Shown here in pieces: positions 48,359 to 57,892 of a DNA stretch of 64,000 bases (positions within the stretch are counted from its first letter, which is position 1; each line of letters opens with the position of its first letter). The stretch spans positions 91,834 to 155,833 of the forward strand of contig CAMCRV010000001.1 in assembly GCA_945877365.1 (NCBI GenBank). Direction: 5' to 3'. The DNA comes from an uncultured Clostridia bacterium (GTDB lineage: Bacteria > Bacillota > Clostridia > Oscillospirales > Oscillospiraceae). Below the pieces are notes generated by a model. It saw nothing but the letters and a program-made list of their open reading frames with translations, made no database searches and was not told where the DNA came from. Made by a program: the position numbers and the translations under genes.

Positions 48359-49528
48359 ATGGATATCATTCTTCATCCTTGCCCTCTTTCCGGTTCCGTA
48401 ACGGTAATTCCCTCCAAATCTCAGGCGCACCGGCTTTTGATCTGCGCAGCGCTGGCAGACAATGCAACAACCCTGATCTGCCCACAGACCAGCCGGGATA
48501 TGGATGCAACGGCTCAATGCCTGTGCGCCCTTGGCGCCACAATCGACAAAACAGCGGAAGGTTATCATATTCAGCCCATTGCGCAAACACCTCAAAAGGC
48601 TGTTCTGGACTGCCATGACAGCGGCTCCACCCTGCGGTTTCTGCTCCCCATCGCCGGTGCCCTTGGCGTTGACACCCTGTTCCGGCTGGAAGGCCGTCTG
48701 CCCCAGCGTCCCCTGTCTCCCCTGTGGGAGGAGATGGAGCGGATGGGCTGCACCCTCAGCCGTCCCACCCCCGAAACCATCCGCTGTCAGGGAAAGCTGA
48801 AGCCGGGTGCGTATTCCATCGCCGGAAATGTATCCAGCCAGTTTATCACCGGATTGCTGTTTGCCCAGTCTTTAATTGCCGGGAAAACCTCCCTGGAAAT
48901 CACCGGAAAGCTGGAATCCAAGCCCTATGTGGATTTGACCAAAGCTGCCATGGATTTATTCCAGGCGCCCCGTTACCACTCTCCCGGAACGGTAACGGTA
49001 GAGGGAGACTGGAGCAATGGTGCTTTCTGGCTGGCTGCCCAGTCTCTGGGCAGCAATTTAACAGTCTCAGGGCTTTCCGAAACTTCCGTGCAGGGCGACC
49101 GGGCCGCAGCGAAATGGATTCATGAACTGACTCAGGAAAAATGCACCATCAGCGCTGCGGACATTCCCGATCTGGTGCCTATCCTGTCTGTTGCTGCTGC
49201 CTTTGGGCATGGTGCTGTCTTTACGGACATTGCCCGTCTGCGGCTGAAGGAATCCGACCGGATTGCCTCTACCATCGCCATGCTGGAAGCTCTGGGCGGA
49301 CAGGCAGAGGCCAGTCAGGATACCCTTACCGTCTACCCTGCAAAGCTGTACGGCGGAACCGTGGACTCTGTAAACGATCACCGCATCGCCATGGCCGCTG
49401 CCATTGCAGCCACAGCCTGTACCGGGGATGTGGTTATTCTGGGGGCGGAATGTGTAGAGAAGTCCTACCCCAACTTCTGGACGGAATACTGTCGGTTAGG
49501 AGGAAACTATGAGCAGTACCTACGGTGA
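48359..49528 (+). CDS. aroA: 5-enolpyruvylshikimate-3-phosphate synthase
   Basis: 389 residues. The shikimate-phosphate site VIPSKSQAHRLLICAAL and the C-terminal LRLKESDRIAST plus NDHRIAMAAAIAA are conserved. The PEP-site loop reads DSGSTLRFLLPIAGAL where E. coli-type enzymes have NAGTAMRPL; this DSGSTLRF form occurs in other Gram-positive enzymes. It joins shikimate 3-phosphate and PEP. aroC overlaps its end by 20 nt, and the aroC ribosome site lies inside this gene. Confidence 0.95.
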   Translation: MDIILHPCPLSGSVTVIPSKSQAHRLLICAALADNATTLICPQTSRDMDATAQCLCALGATIDKTAEGYHIQPIAQTPQKAVLDCHDSGSTLRFLLPIAGALGVDTLFRLEGRLPQRPLSPLWEEMERMGCTLSRPTPETIRCQGKLKPGAYSIAGNVSSQFITGLLFAQSLIAGKTSLEITGKLESKPYVDLTKAAMDLFQAPRYHSPGTVTVEGDWSNGAFWLAAQSLGSNLTVSGLSETSVQGDRAAAKWIHELTQEKCTISAADIPDLVPILSVAAAFGHGAVFTDIARLRLKESDRIASTIAMLEALGGQAEASQDTLTVYPAKLYGGTVDSVNDHRIAMAAAIAATACTGDVVILGAECVEKSYPNFWTEYCRLGGNYEQYLR

Positions 49529-50600
49529 AAACCTGAAGCTCTCCATTTTCGGTCAGTCCCACGGGGCTGCCATCGGCATGACCCTGGACGGGATTCCGGC
49601 CGGTCTGCCTATGGATCTGGAAGCACTTCAGATCTTTCTCAACCGCCGGGCACCCGGGCAGAACAGCTGGTCCACCCCCCGGAAGGAGGGGGACAGGCCG
49701 GAGTTCTTGTCCGGTATTCTGGACGGCTTTACCTGCGGCGCTCCCATTGCGGCCATCATACGCAACAACAACACCCGATCCGGGGACTACGAAAACCTGA
49801 AGGACTGTCCCCGCCCCGGCCATGCTGACTTCACCGCACAGGTCAAATACGGCGGCTTCCAGGATGCCGCCGGAGGTGGGCATTTTTCCGGACGGCTCAC
49901 CGCCCCCCTGTGCATTGCAGGGGGATTGTGCAAGCAGTGGCTTGCCGGGCGGGGTATTCGCATTGCTGCCAGGATCACCGTGATTGGCGGAGAAGTGGAT
50001 GAATTCCCGGTTGATCCTGTGAATCCTCAGGTGGACAGAATTGGTTCAGATTTTCCGGTGTTTTCTTCGGAGGCCGGTGTTCGTATGCAGCAGAAAATCG
50101 CCGAGGCCAGAGCCGAGGGCGACAGCGTTGGCGGAATCATCGAGTGTTATATCACCGGCCTGCCTGCCGGACTGGGGGAACCCATGTTCGGCGGTGTGGA
50201 AAGCCGAATTGCACAGATTGTCTACGGAATTCCCGCCGTAAAGTCTGTGGATTTCGGTGCCGGTTATTCTGTCGGATACCTCCGGGGCAGCCAGTGCAAC
50301 GATGCCTTTACTGTTCAGGACGGTATTGTCAGAACCTGCACCAATCGAGCCGGTGGAATTCTCGGCGGCATTACCAACGGTATGCCGGTGATTTTCCAGA
50401 CTGCCATCAAGCCCACTCCCTCCATTTCCGCCGTTCAGCAGAGCATTTCCCTCAGCCGGATGGAGGAACAATCCCTGCAAATCAAAGGGCGGCACGATCC
50501 GTGCATCGTTCCCAGAGCGGTACCTGTGGTGGAGGCTGCAGCTGCCATCGCGATTTTTGACCTTATTTTGGGCAACACCCAGACAGACAGGAGGAAATAA
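49509..50600 (+). CDS. aroC: Chorismate synthase
   Basis: 363 residues with the family signatures FGQSHGAAIGMTLDGIPAGL, RPGHADFTAQVKYG, DAAGGGHFSGRLTAPL and GILGGITNGMPV. The flavin-dependent enzyme makes chorismate from EPSP. ATG 49509 follows AGGAGG; the adjoining pheA starts 3 bp after the stop. Confidence 0.97.
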   Translation: MSSTYGENLKLSIFGQSHGAAIGMTLDGIPAGLPMDLEALQIFLNRRAPGQNSWSTPRKEGDRPEFLSGILDGFTCGAPIAAIIRNNNTRSGDYENLKDCPRPGHADFTAQVKYGGFQDAAGGGHFSGRLTAPLCIAGGLCKQWLAGRGIRIAARITVIGGEVDEFPVDPVNPQVDRIGSDFPVFSSEAGVRMQQKIAEARAEGDSVGGIIECYITGLPAGLGEPMFGGVESRIAQIVYGIPAVKSVDFGAGYSVGYLRGSQCNDAFTVQDGIVRTCTNRAGGILGGITNGMPVIFQTAIKPTPSISAVQQSISLSRMEEQSLQIKGRHDPCIVPRAVPVVEAAAAIAIFDLILGNTQTDRRK

Positions 50601-50603
50601 ACC

Positions 50604-51746
50604 ATGGATCTTCAGGAGCTTCGTTCCCAGATTGATGTAATTGACGATGAGCTTGTGGCACTGTTCGGTAAGCGGATGGATGTTGCCGCACAGATCGCCG
50701 ATTATAAAAAAGAACACAATCTCCCCATCTATCACCCTGCCAGAGAGCGGGAAAAATTGCAGGATGTCTCTGAGAAAGCAGCACCCGGCATGGAGAACTA
50801 TACCCGGGTTCTGTATTCCATGCTCTTTGAGCTGAGCCGCAGCTACCAGAGCAAGCGCAGCGGAGAGCTGAGCCCTCTGTACCATGAGATCACCCATGCC
50901 ATTGCCAAAACTCCCAAGCTCTTCCCCCAGTCCCCCATGGTGGCCTGTCAGGGCGTTGAGGGAGCTTATTCCCAGATTGCCTGCGAAAAAATATTCAAGA
51001 ATCCCTTTATTATGTATTTCAAGACCTTTGAGGCGATTTTTCAGGCCATTGAGCAGGGGCTGTGCCAATACGGCATTCTCCCCATTGAAAACTCCACCGC
51101 CGGCTCCGTCAAAAAGGTATATGACCTGATGATCCAGCACAACTTCTCCATTGTGCGAACCTTCCGGCTGAAGGTGGATCACAATCTGCTGGTGAATCCC
51201 GGCACGAAGCTGGAGGATATCCGGGAGATCTATTCCCACGAGCAGGCTCTGAACCAGTGTGCCGATTTTCTGCAAACCCTGCCCGGTGTCAATGTGATTC
51301 CCGTGGGCAATACTGCCATTGCCTCGGAAATGGTGGCCTCTTCCGGCCGGAAGGATGTGGCCTGCCTCAGCAGCCGCAACTGCGCGCAGCTGTACAATCT
51401 GGAATGCCTGCGTTCCTCCGTGCAGGACAAGGGAAACAACCGCACCAGATTTATCTGTATCAGCAAAAATCTGGAGATTTACCCCGGCTCTGACAAGACC
51501 AGCATTATGATGATTCTGAATCACCGTCCCGGCGCTCTGTACAAGGTTCTGGCACGGCTCTACACCCTTGGCATCAATGTGACCAAGCTGGAATCCCGTC
51601 CTATCCCCGACCGGGATTTCGAGTTCATGTTCTACTTCGATCTGGAAACCTCCATTTACTCTGAGGAATTTGTTCAGCTCATGTGTGAACTGGATGAACT
51701 GTGCGAAGAGTTTAAATATCTGGGCAGCTATACCGAGGTGGTTTGA
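50604..51746 (+). CDS. pheA: Bifunctional chorismate mutase/prephenate dehydratase
   Basis: 380 residues. The AroQ-class chorismate mutase is at 1-90 (LRSQIDVIDDELVALFGKRM), the prephenate dehydratase at about 110-290 (VACQGVEGAYSQIACEKIF, GILPIENSTAGSV, NRTRFICI) and an ACT domain at about 295-380 (NHRPGALYKVLARLYTLGIN, LESRP). It makes phenylpyruvate for phenylalanine and is probably Phe-inhibited through the ACT domain. The next start codon overlaps its stop by one base. Confidence 0.96.
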   Translation: MDLQELRSQIDVIDDELVALFGKRMDVAAQIADYKKEHNLPIYHPAREREKLQDVSEKAAPGMENYTRVLYSMLFELSRSYQSKRSGELSPLYHEITHAIAKTPKLFPQSPMVACQGVEGAYSQIACEKIFKNPFIMYFKTFEAIFQAIEQGLCQYGILPIENSTAGSVKKVYDLMIQHNFSIVRTFRLKVDHNLLVNPGTKLEDIREIYSHEQALNQCADFLQTLPGVNVIPVGNTAIASEMVASSGRKDVACLSSRNCAQLYNLECLRSSVQDKGNNRTRFICISKNLEIYPGSDKTSIMMILNHRPGALYKVLARLYTLGINVTKLESRPIPDRDFEFMFYFDLETSIYSEEFVQLMCELDELCEEFKYLGSYTEVV

Positions 51747-52972
51747 TGATCTGCGGACTGCTAGGCCGGAAACTGGGACACAGCTACTCCCCCCAAATTC
51801 ACGCCCAGCTGGGTACTTACCGGTACAGCCTCTTTGAAAAGGAGCCGGAGGAGCTGGAGGATTTCCTGAAACACGGAGACTTTTCCGGCCTGAATGTAAC
51901 GGTTCCCTACAAAAAAGCCGTAATTCCTTTTCTGGATGAACTGACACCGGTAGCGGAGCGCCTTGGAGCCGTGAACACCATTGTCCGCAGGCCGGACGGA
52001 CGACTTCTTGGGCACAATACCGACTATTTCGGATTTCAATCCATGGCAGAGCGTTCCGGTGTATCGTTTTTCGGAAAAAAGGTTCTGATTCTGGGTACCG
52101 GGGGTGCCGCCGTTATGGCAAAAGCTGTAGTGGAGGAAAAAGGCGGCTGTCCCATCCTTATTTCCCGGACGGGGGACGACAACTATGAGACGCTTGACAA
52201 GCACGCGGATGCCTCCGTGATTGTCAACGCCACACCGGTGGGAATGTACCCCAACAATGGTGTTTCCCCCGTAGATCTTTCTCTGTTTCCAAAGCTGGAA
52301 GGTGTTCTGGATCTGATCTATAATCCGGCCAGAACCCGGCTGCTTCTGGATGCCCAGAAGCTGGGGATTCCCACAGAGAACGGCCTTTGGATGCTGGTTG
52401 CCCAGGCAAAGGAGGTAGCTGAGTATTTTACAGGATGTTCTGTCCCCGATTCCAAAATTGGAGAAATACACCGTATCCTCTCCCAACAGATGCAGAATAT
52501 CATCCTGATTGGTATGCCGGGCTGCGGCAAATCCACGATCGGAACAATTCTGGCGCAAAAGACCGAAAAAGTGTTTTATGACACTGACACGGTGGTATGT
52601 CAGCTTGCCGGGCGCTCCATTCCGGAAATTTTTCAGGCAGAAGGCGAGGACGGCTTCCGCAGACGGGAAACAGAGGCTCTGCTTCAGCTTGGCAAGCTCT
52701 CCGGCGCAGTGATTGCCACAGGCGGCGGATGTGTCACACGGGCAGAAAACTACCCCCTGCTGCACCAGAACGGCACCATCTTCTGGCTTCAGCGGGATAT
52801 TGGGCTTCTTCCCACGGACGGACGGCCCCTGTCTCAGAAATCCAACCTTGCTGTGATGTATGAAGCCCGAAAGCCTCTGTATCAGGCTTTTTCCGACAGC
52901 ATTGTATGCAATGATGGCGCTGCCGAGGAAACCGCCGGGCATATTCTGCAAATTCTGGAGGAAACGAAATGA
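51746..52972 (+). CDS. aroE/aroK: Fused shikimate dehydrogenase-shikimate kinase
   Basis: 408 residues from ATG 51746 (TGATG junction with pheA; a TTG 3 nt earlier is possible). Residues 1-245 are AroE: LGHSYSPQIH, NVTVPYKKAVIPFLD, GAVNTIVRR, HNTDYFGF, LILGTGGAAVMAKA and NATPVGMYP. Residues about 252-408 are a P-loop shikimate kinase: LIGMPGCGKSTIG, DTDTVVCQLAG, FRRRETEAL and TGGGCVTR. The fusion joins two pathway steps that are not directly consecutive in genes but are consecutive in chemistry (dehydroshikimate to shikimate to shikimate 3-phosphate), so substrate channelling is possible. Confidence 0.96.
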   Translation: MICGLLGRKLGHSYSPQIHAQLGTYRYSLFEKEPEELEDFLKHGDFSGLNVTVPYKKAVIPFLDELTPVAERLGAVNTIVRRPDGRLLGHNTDYFGFQSMAERSGVSFFGKKVLILGTGGAAVMAKAVVEEKGGCPILISRTGDDNYETLDKHADASVIVNATPVGMYPNNGVSPVDLSLFPKLEGVLDLIYNPARTRLLLDAQKLGIPTENGLWMLVAQAKEVAEYFTGCSVPDSKIGEIHRILSQQMQNIILIGMPGCGKSTIGTILAQKTEKVFYDTDTVVCQLAGRSIPEIFQAEGEDGFRRRETEALLQLGKLSGAVIATGGGCVTRAENYPLLHQNGTIFWLQRDIGLLPTDGRPLSQKSNLAVMYEARKPLYQAFSDSIVCNDGAAEETAGHILQILEETK

Positions 52973-53400
52973 AAATTCTGGTTATCAACGGCCCGAATCT
53001 CAATATGCTGGGGATTCGGGAACCGGGAATCTATGGAAAAAGCTCCTTTGCCGACCTTCTCAACCTGTTGGAAGCCACCGCCCGGGAGCTGGGCATTGAG
53101 GTTGAGCAGTACCAGTCCAACCACGAGGGAGATCTGGTGGATAAAATCCAATGGGCTTACGGGAAGGTAGACGGCATTGTCATCAATCCCGCAGCCTACA
53201 CCCACACCTCCGTTGCCATTCTGGACGCCCTGAAGGCTGTCAGCATCCCGGCTGTGGAGGTTCATATCTCCGATGTGGATGCCCGGGAATCCTTCCGGCA
53301 AATTTCCTACGCCGGTCTGGCCTGCTGCAAAACCATCAAGGGGCATGGTTTGGAAGGCTATCGGGAGGCTATTGTCTACCTGTTTCAAATACTTCAATAA
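52969..53400 (+). CDS. aroQ: Type II 3-dehydroquinate dehydratase
   Basis: 143 residues: LVINGPNLNMLGIREPGIYG with the catalytic Tyr, YQSNHEGDLVDKIQWA, VINPAAYTHTSVAILDAL and VEVHISDVDARESFR. It converts 3-dehydroquinate to dehydroshikimate by the type II mechanism. It is the last gene of the operon, overlapping aroE/aroK by 4 nt, and completes the set of enzymes from DAHP to prephenate products. Confidence 0.96.
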   Translation: MKILVINGPNLNMLGIREPGIYGKSSFADLLNLLEATARELGIEVEQYQSNHEGDLVDKIQWAYGKVDGIVINPAAYTHTSVAILDALKAVSIPAVEVHISDVDARESFRQISYAGLACCKTIKGHGLEGYREAIVYLFQILQ

Positions 53401-53405
53401 AAAAG

Positions 53406-53434
53406 CTGGCTGCCGGATAAAAACCGACAGCCAG
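53406..53434. terminator. Terminator at the end of the aromatic operon
   Basis: An 11-bp stem (CTGGCTGCCGG with CCGACAGCCAG, one mismatch), 7-nt A-rich loop, then TTTCGTTATT. On the minus strand it is followed by TTTTTTAT, so it also serves the convergent ABC permease gene. Confidence 0.85.
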
Positions 53435-53439
53435 TTTCG

Positions 53440-56400
53440 TTATTCTACAGATTTCAGGGCTTCTGCCATATTGATTTTGTCCAGCTTGAAGTAGAAAATG
53501 AAATTCACCGCACAGGAGGACAGGAAGGTCAGCAGAACAGACCACAGGTAGGAAAGCGGCAGAACCACCGCCTTAAACCACACCATGTCGATCTTCACCT
53601 GACTCATCACAAAATTCAGAAGCAGATTGCCCAGCACCAATCCAAGCGCCGTACCGGCAACCGTCAGGATCATGTTTTCCTTGAAGACATAGGCAGCTGT
53701 CTCCGATGCATTGAAGCCCAGCACCTTGATGGTGGCAATCTCCCGGATCCGCTCCTTGATGTTGATATTGGTCAGATTGTAGATGACAATCACCGCCAAC
53801 AGGCCTGCGCAGGTCACAATCACCACATTCAGAAGATCCATGGCCTGCATCATAGCCTTCACCATTTCTGCCATATCCTCGCTCACCGTCACATTCATAA
53901 CGGAGTCCAGATTCATGATCTGGGCAGTGGTCAGATGAGGATCCTGCCCCTCGGGAATGTTGACATAGGCCATTAGCCGTTCCGGAGCTGCGCCCCACTG
54001 GTTCTCGATGGTTCTGGGAGCCACAACCGCGTAGTTATACACATAGTTTTCATAGATTCCGCTGACCCGGAGATTCAACACCTGCATATTCGCATTTTTG
54101 ATGCGGATGGTGTCCCCTTCCTGAATCCCCATGGCCTCTGCCACGCCTATGGAAAGAAGCACCTCGTCTTCCCCCGGCAGCGGCAAATCCTCGCCGTTTC
54201 GCCGGAAATACTGGAAGTTTTCAATACCATCCTCCGCTGTAATCATGTAAATTTCCCGGGTCTGATTCTCTGCGGAGATCTCAACGCTGCTCTGATGGTA
54301 GAGCAAAGTGCTGTCGGACAGGTCCTTGATTTCCTCGCAGAACTTCTGATACTCCTCCTGCGTAGGCTCCTTCTGGAAATACACCTGCAAATCATAGGGG
54401 CTCACATCCCGGAACTGGTAATCCACCACATTGACAATGGAATCCCGGAGGCCGAAGCCCGTCACCAGCAGTGCCGTACAGCCGCCGATTCCCACCAGCA
54501 TCATGGCAAGGCGCTGACGATAGCGGAAGATATTCCGGATGGTGACCTTGTTGAGAAAGCTGATATGCTTCCAAATCGGCAGCCGCTCCAGCAGAATCTT
54601 CTTGCCCAGCTCCGGTGCCTTGGGACGGATGAGCTCTGCCGGTTCCTCACGCAGAGTTCGGCGGCAGCAATACCAGGTCACAAACAGCATGACACCGGCG
54701 TAGACCACAACCACAGCGATGCACAGGGGCCAGTCGATGGTGAGAACCACATGGGGCTGGATGTGCAGCATGATTTTATAAACCGTCCACAGCAGGATTG
54801 GGAAAAAGGTGCTGCCGATCACCAGTCCCAGTCCGCAGCCCAGCACAGCACCGCTGCCGGCATAGATCATGTATTTGCTGATGATGGCTCCATTGCTGTA
54901 GCCCAGTGCCTTCAGGGTTCCGATCTGGGTGCGCTCCTCTTCAATCATACGGGTCATGGTGGTGATACACACCAAAGAGGCCACCAGCAGGAAGAACACC
55001 GGGAATACCCGGGAGACACCGGCCACAATATCCGAGCTGCTGTCCAGAGAATTGTAGCCTATGTTGGAATTTCTGTCCATGACGAAGGACTGGGGGCTCT
55101 TCAGATCATCGATCTCCTGACGGGCATCCGCCAGCTCAACTTTGGCATCCGCCAGCTCCTGCTCAGCGTCGGCGATCTCCTGCTCCCCTTCTGCCTTGCC
55201 GTCTTCGTATTCCACCCAACCGTCGTCAATCTCCTGCTGGGCGTCGTCCAGCTTTTTGTAGTTGTCATAGACCTCGGTGATCTTTTTCTTGACTTCCTCC
55301 TGACCGGAGAGAATCTGTTTTTCGGCGGCTTTCAGTTGAGCCTCATTGGCATCAAACTGAGCAATTCCGGCCAGCCCATCGGTGACGGCTGCAACCTGTG
55401 CTTTGCTGGCCAGAAGCGGAGTTAACGCGGCCATCTGCGCTTTCATCTCCGGCAGCATCGCATTGATAACAGCCTTACGATCATCTGATGTCCCCGGATC
55501 GGCCAGCTCGGTTTCCAGTGCGGCAATCTGAGTCTGAAGCGCTTCCCCCTGTGCAATGAGCCCGGACAGCTCTGACAGAGATTTCCCCGTGGTACCTTCC
55601 AGATCTGCCTTTGCCTGATTCAAGGCGTCTCTCTGTGCCTGAGAGGGTCTGTTGGCCTCCAGCTGCTGCTGACCACTGACAACCTGTGCCATCTTCTTTT
55701 GCAGCTCAACGCTGGTTTCATAAAGCTGCACCTCTGCCTCAGCCAGCTTTTTCCGGTTGTCGTCAATTTCCTGCTGACCGTCCACCAGCTCCTGATAGGC
55801 ATCCGCAAGCTCCTGTTCAAATTCCACCTTGGCATCCGCCAGCTCCTGAAGGCCGTCCTCATACTCCTTCACGCCGTCGCTGTACTCCTGCTCTGCCTCC
55901 CGTTTCATGGCAGAAAACCGCTGCTTGGACAAAAACTCCGTCTTAGGCTCCAGCATCTCTACTGCATCGCTCAAAACATCGTTATATTCATCGGAATAAA
56001 TCTCATGCACCCCGGGCAAAGTCAGATGGATCTCCGTATAGTAATCCACATCCATGGCTTCCCTGGGGACAAAAACGATATTATTCAGAGAGCCGGTGCC
56101 CACGGAGGTGGTGCCCCGGTTCATATCCATATACAGCGGAGATGCCACATAGCCTACCACGGTGAATTCCCGATAGCGGATGCTTTCCAGTGCATCTGCG
56201 TCGTTGCTTTCGGCAATCCGGATGGTGGTACCCAGCACGGAGTCCTTGACCTTAAAGCCGTCAAGGACGCATTCATCGGGCTTCTCCGGCATACGCCCAC
56301 CCCGCAGCGACAACAGGTTGATCCGCTCCGGGATGGTATAGAAGCGGTACACCTTGCTTTCGTCCTGACAGGTCACGATGTAATCCTGATACACGACGCC

Positions 56401-56667
56401 CTCGGCATCTGCAATTCCTTCCAGCTTTTCTGCGCGATCCAGCTGCTGCTGAGCCCAGCCATAGGAGTTCACCAGCCGGATGTCAAACATATTCTGTTTG
56501 TCCACAAAGTCCTGACCTGTGGCAACCATATCCGTTTTGGTCATCAGCAGACCCGAAAACAGAGCAGCGCCCAGCGCAATAATGGACACAATTGCCACAT
56601 ACCGTCCAAAGGAGTTCAGTATGGACTGGCGCAGATTTTTGCGCATGGCATTTCTTTTCATTACCAT
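53440..56667 (-). CDS. FtsX-like ABC exporter permease with coiled-coil ectodomain
   Basis: 1075 residues. N-terminal helix (about 22-43), a large extracytoplasmic part with a long heptad-rich coiled coil (about 265-560, repeats of ELADAKVEFEQELADAYQEL type), then an FtsX domain with three helices (about 590-740, TTMTRMIEEERTQIGTLKAL) and a second FtsX domain at the C-terminus (about 940-1060, IKERIREIATIKVLGF). It works with the ATPase encoded upstream and is of the MacB-like mechanotransmission class. Such proteins export lipids or peptides or control wall hydrolases. The coiled coil may span the wall. The cargo is unknown. Confidence 0.88.
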   Translation of the reverse strand: MVMKRNAMRKNLRQSILNSFGRYVAIVSIIALGAALFSGLLMTKTDMVATGQDFVDKQNMFDIRLVNSYGWAQQQLDRAEKLEGIADAEGVVYQDYIVTCQDESKVYRFYTIPERINLLSLRGGRMPEKPDECVLDGFKVKDSVLGTTIRIAESNDADALESIRYREFTVVGYVASPLYMDMNRGTTSVGTGSLNNIVFVPREAMDVDYYTEIHLTLPGVHEIYSDEYNDVLSDAVEMLEPKTEFLSKQRFSAMKREAEQEYSDGVKEYEDGLQELADAKVEFEQELADAYQELVDGQQEIDDNRKKLAEAEVQLYETSVELQKKMAQVVSGQQQLEANRPSQAQRDALNQAKADLEGTTGKSLSELSGLIAQGEALQTQIAALETELADPGTSDDRKAVINAMLPEMKAQMAALTPLLASKAQVAAVTDGLAGIAQFDANEAQLKAAEKQILSGQEEVKKKITEVYDNYKKLDDAQQEIDDGWVEYEDGKAEGEQEIADAEQELADAKVELADARQEIDDLKSPQSFVMDRNSNIGYNSLDSSSDIVAGVSRVFPVFFLLVASLVCITTMTRMIEEERTQIGTLKALGYSNGAIISKYMIYAGSGAVLGCGLGLVIGSTFFPILLWTVYKIMLHIQPHVVLTIDWPLCIAVVVVYAGVMLFVTWYCCRRTLREEPAELIRPKAPELGKKILLERLPIWKHISFLNKVTIRNIFRYRQRLAMMLVGIGGCTALLVTGFGLRDSIVNVVDYQFRDVSPYDLQVYFQKEPTQEEYQKFCEEIKDLSDSTLLYHQSSVEISAENQTREIYMITAEDGIENFQYFRRNGEDLPLPGEDEVLLSIGVAEAMGIQEGDTIRIKNANMQVLNLRVSGIYENYVYNYAVVAPRTIENQWGAAPERLMAYVNIPEGQDPHLTTAQIMNLDSVMNVTVSEDMAEMVKAMMQAMDLLNVVIVTCAGLLAVIVIYNLTNINIKERIREIATIKVLGFNASETAAYVFKENMILTVAGTALGLVLGNLLLNFVMSQVKIDMVWFKAVVLPLSYLWSVLLTFLSSCAVNFIFYFKLDKINMAEALKSVE

Positions 56668-57362
56668 TCAATCTCCGATATATCCTGAGGATGGGCATTG
56701 GTCTCAATGGACTGGATGGTTCCGTTTTTCACCCGGATCACCCGGTCTGCCATTGCCGTCAAAGCGCTGTTATGGGTAATAATGATTATGGTCATGCCGG
56801 TCTTTCTTCCGGTAGATTGCAGCAGCTGCAAAATTGCCTTGCCAGTCTGATAGTCCAGAGCACCGGTAGGTTCATCACAGAGCAGCAGCTTGGGATTCTT
56901 GGCCAGAGCCCGGGCAATGGCTACCCGCTGCTGTTCACCGCCGGAGAGCTGACTGGGAAAATTCTTCTGACGGTTCCCCAGACCAACCTCCTGAAGAACC
57001 GTGGCTGCATCCAGAGGATTCCTGCAGATCTGATTGGCAAGCTCCACATTTTCCAGTGCCGTCAGATTTCCGATGAGATTATAGAACTGAAACACAAAGC
57101 CCACATCATGGCGGCGGTACTCTGTCAGCTGCTTCCGGGTGAGTTTGGAGATCTCCCGTCCATCCAGCATGATCTTTCCGCTGGTAAGCGTGTCCATGCC
57201 GCCCAGAATATTCAGCAGCGTGGTTTTTCCGGCGCCGGAGGGGCCAACAATCACCACCAGCTCACCCTTTTCCACAGTAAAGGACGCATCATGGAGGGCA
57301 TTGATCTCCACCTCACCCATATGATAGGTTTTCGCCACATTTTCAAATTCCACAAAGGCCAT
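56661..57362 (-). CDS. ABC exporter ATP-binding protein (MacB/LolD-like)
   Basis: 233 residues: Walker [21 protein letters not shown]-loop [20 protein letters not shown], signature [20 protein letters not shown] and Walker [17 protein letters not shown], then the H-loop IITHNSAL. It powers the FtsX-like permease, whose start overlaps its stop by 7 nt. The operon has a good TTTACA/TATAAT promoter. Confidence 0.95.
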   Translation of the reverse strand: MAFVEFENVAKTYHMGEVEINALHDASFTVEKGELVVIVGPSGAGKTTLLNILGGMDTLTSGKIMLDGREISKLTRKQLTEYRRHDVGFVFQFYNLIGNLTALENVELANQICRNPLDAATVLQEVGLGNRQKNFPSQLSGGEQQRVAIARALAKNPKLLLCDEPTGALDYQTGKAILQLLQSTGRKTGMTIIIITHNSALTAMADRVIRVKNGTIQSIETNAHPQDISEIEW

Positions 57363-57391
57363 AGCATCACCTCATTTTTCTTTATCTTTGG

Positions 57392-57420
57392 ATTATAACA
57401 CAATACACAGATATTGTAAA
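57392..57420 (-). promoter_or_regulatory. Promoter of the ABC exporter operon
   Basis: On the minus strand: TTTACA (57415-57420), 17 bp, TATAAT (57392-57397), with a GAGGTGATG ribosome site following. Confidence 0.8.
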
Positions 57421-57445
57421 AACATTTTGTGAACGATTGTGAAAA

Positions 57446-57472
57446 AAGCCCATTGCCGTCTGCAATGGGCTT
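57446..57472 (-). terminator. Terminator after the GtrA gene
   Basis: An 11-bp stem AAGCCCATTGC with GCAATGGGCTT and a 5-nt loop. On the minus strand a run of six T's (TTTTTTC) follows. Confidence 0.9.
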
Positions 57473-57475
57473 ATC

Positions 57476-57892
57476 TCATTTTTTTCGGAACACAAGCAGC
57501 TTGCTGCCGATGTAATTCACAATGACAACCAGCACATTTGTCAGCAGCTTCCACAGGTACTTATTGCCGCCGAGAATGTCCACGGAAACCAGAATGATGA
57601 CCGTCTCCATCACCCCGGAGCCAATCCGGCAGCTTAAGAATTTGCCCAGCTCCGGCACCACGGTCTTTGCCGACCAGTCATGGCTGCGGAATACAAAAGG
57701 CTTGTTGGTCAGATAGGCAAAGGCCACTGCCACCACCCACGCAATCACATTGCAAACCGTGGCTGAATCCGGAAACACCTGCGCGGCGATGGCAAACACC
57801 ACATAGTTCACCACTGTGGTAAGGACACCGAAAAAAAGGTAGGAAAAAACCTCCCAGTGTTTTACCACCAACGCTCTGATTTTCTCTGTCAT
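57476..57892 (-). CDS. GtrA-family membrane protein
   Basis: 138 residues from ATG 57892, which shares a base with the stop of the LUD gene. Four membrane helices with the GtrA pattern: FSYLFFGVLTTVVNYVVFAI, VIAWVVAVAFAYLTNKPFVF, then LLTNVLVVIVNYIGSKLLVF. GtrA proteins are linked to flipping or transfer of lipid-linked sugars for cell-surface glycans. No glycosyltransferase gene is adjacent, so the role is open. Confidence 0.87.
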   Translation of the reverse strand: MTEKIRALVVKHWEVFSYLFFGVLTTVVNYVVFAIAAQVFPDSATVCNVIAWVVAVAFAYLTNKPFVFRSHDWSAKTVVPELGKFLSCRIGSGVMETVIILVSVDILGGNKYLWKLLTNVLVVIVNYIGSKLLVFRKK

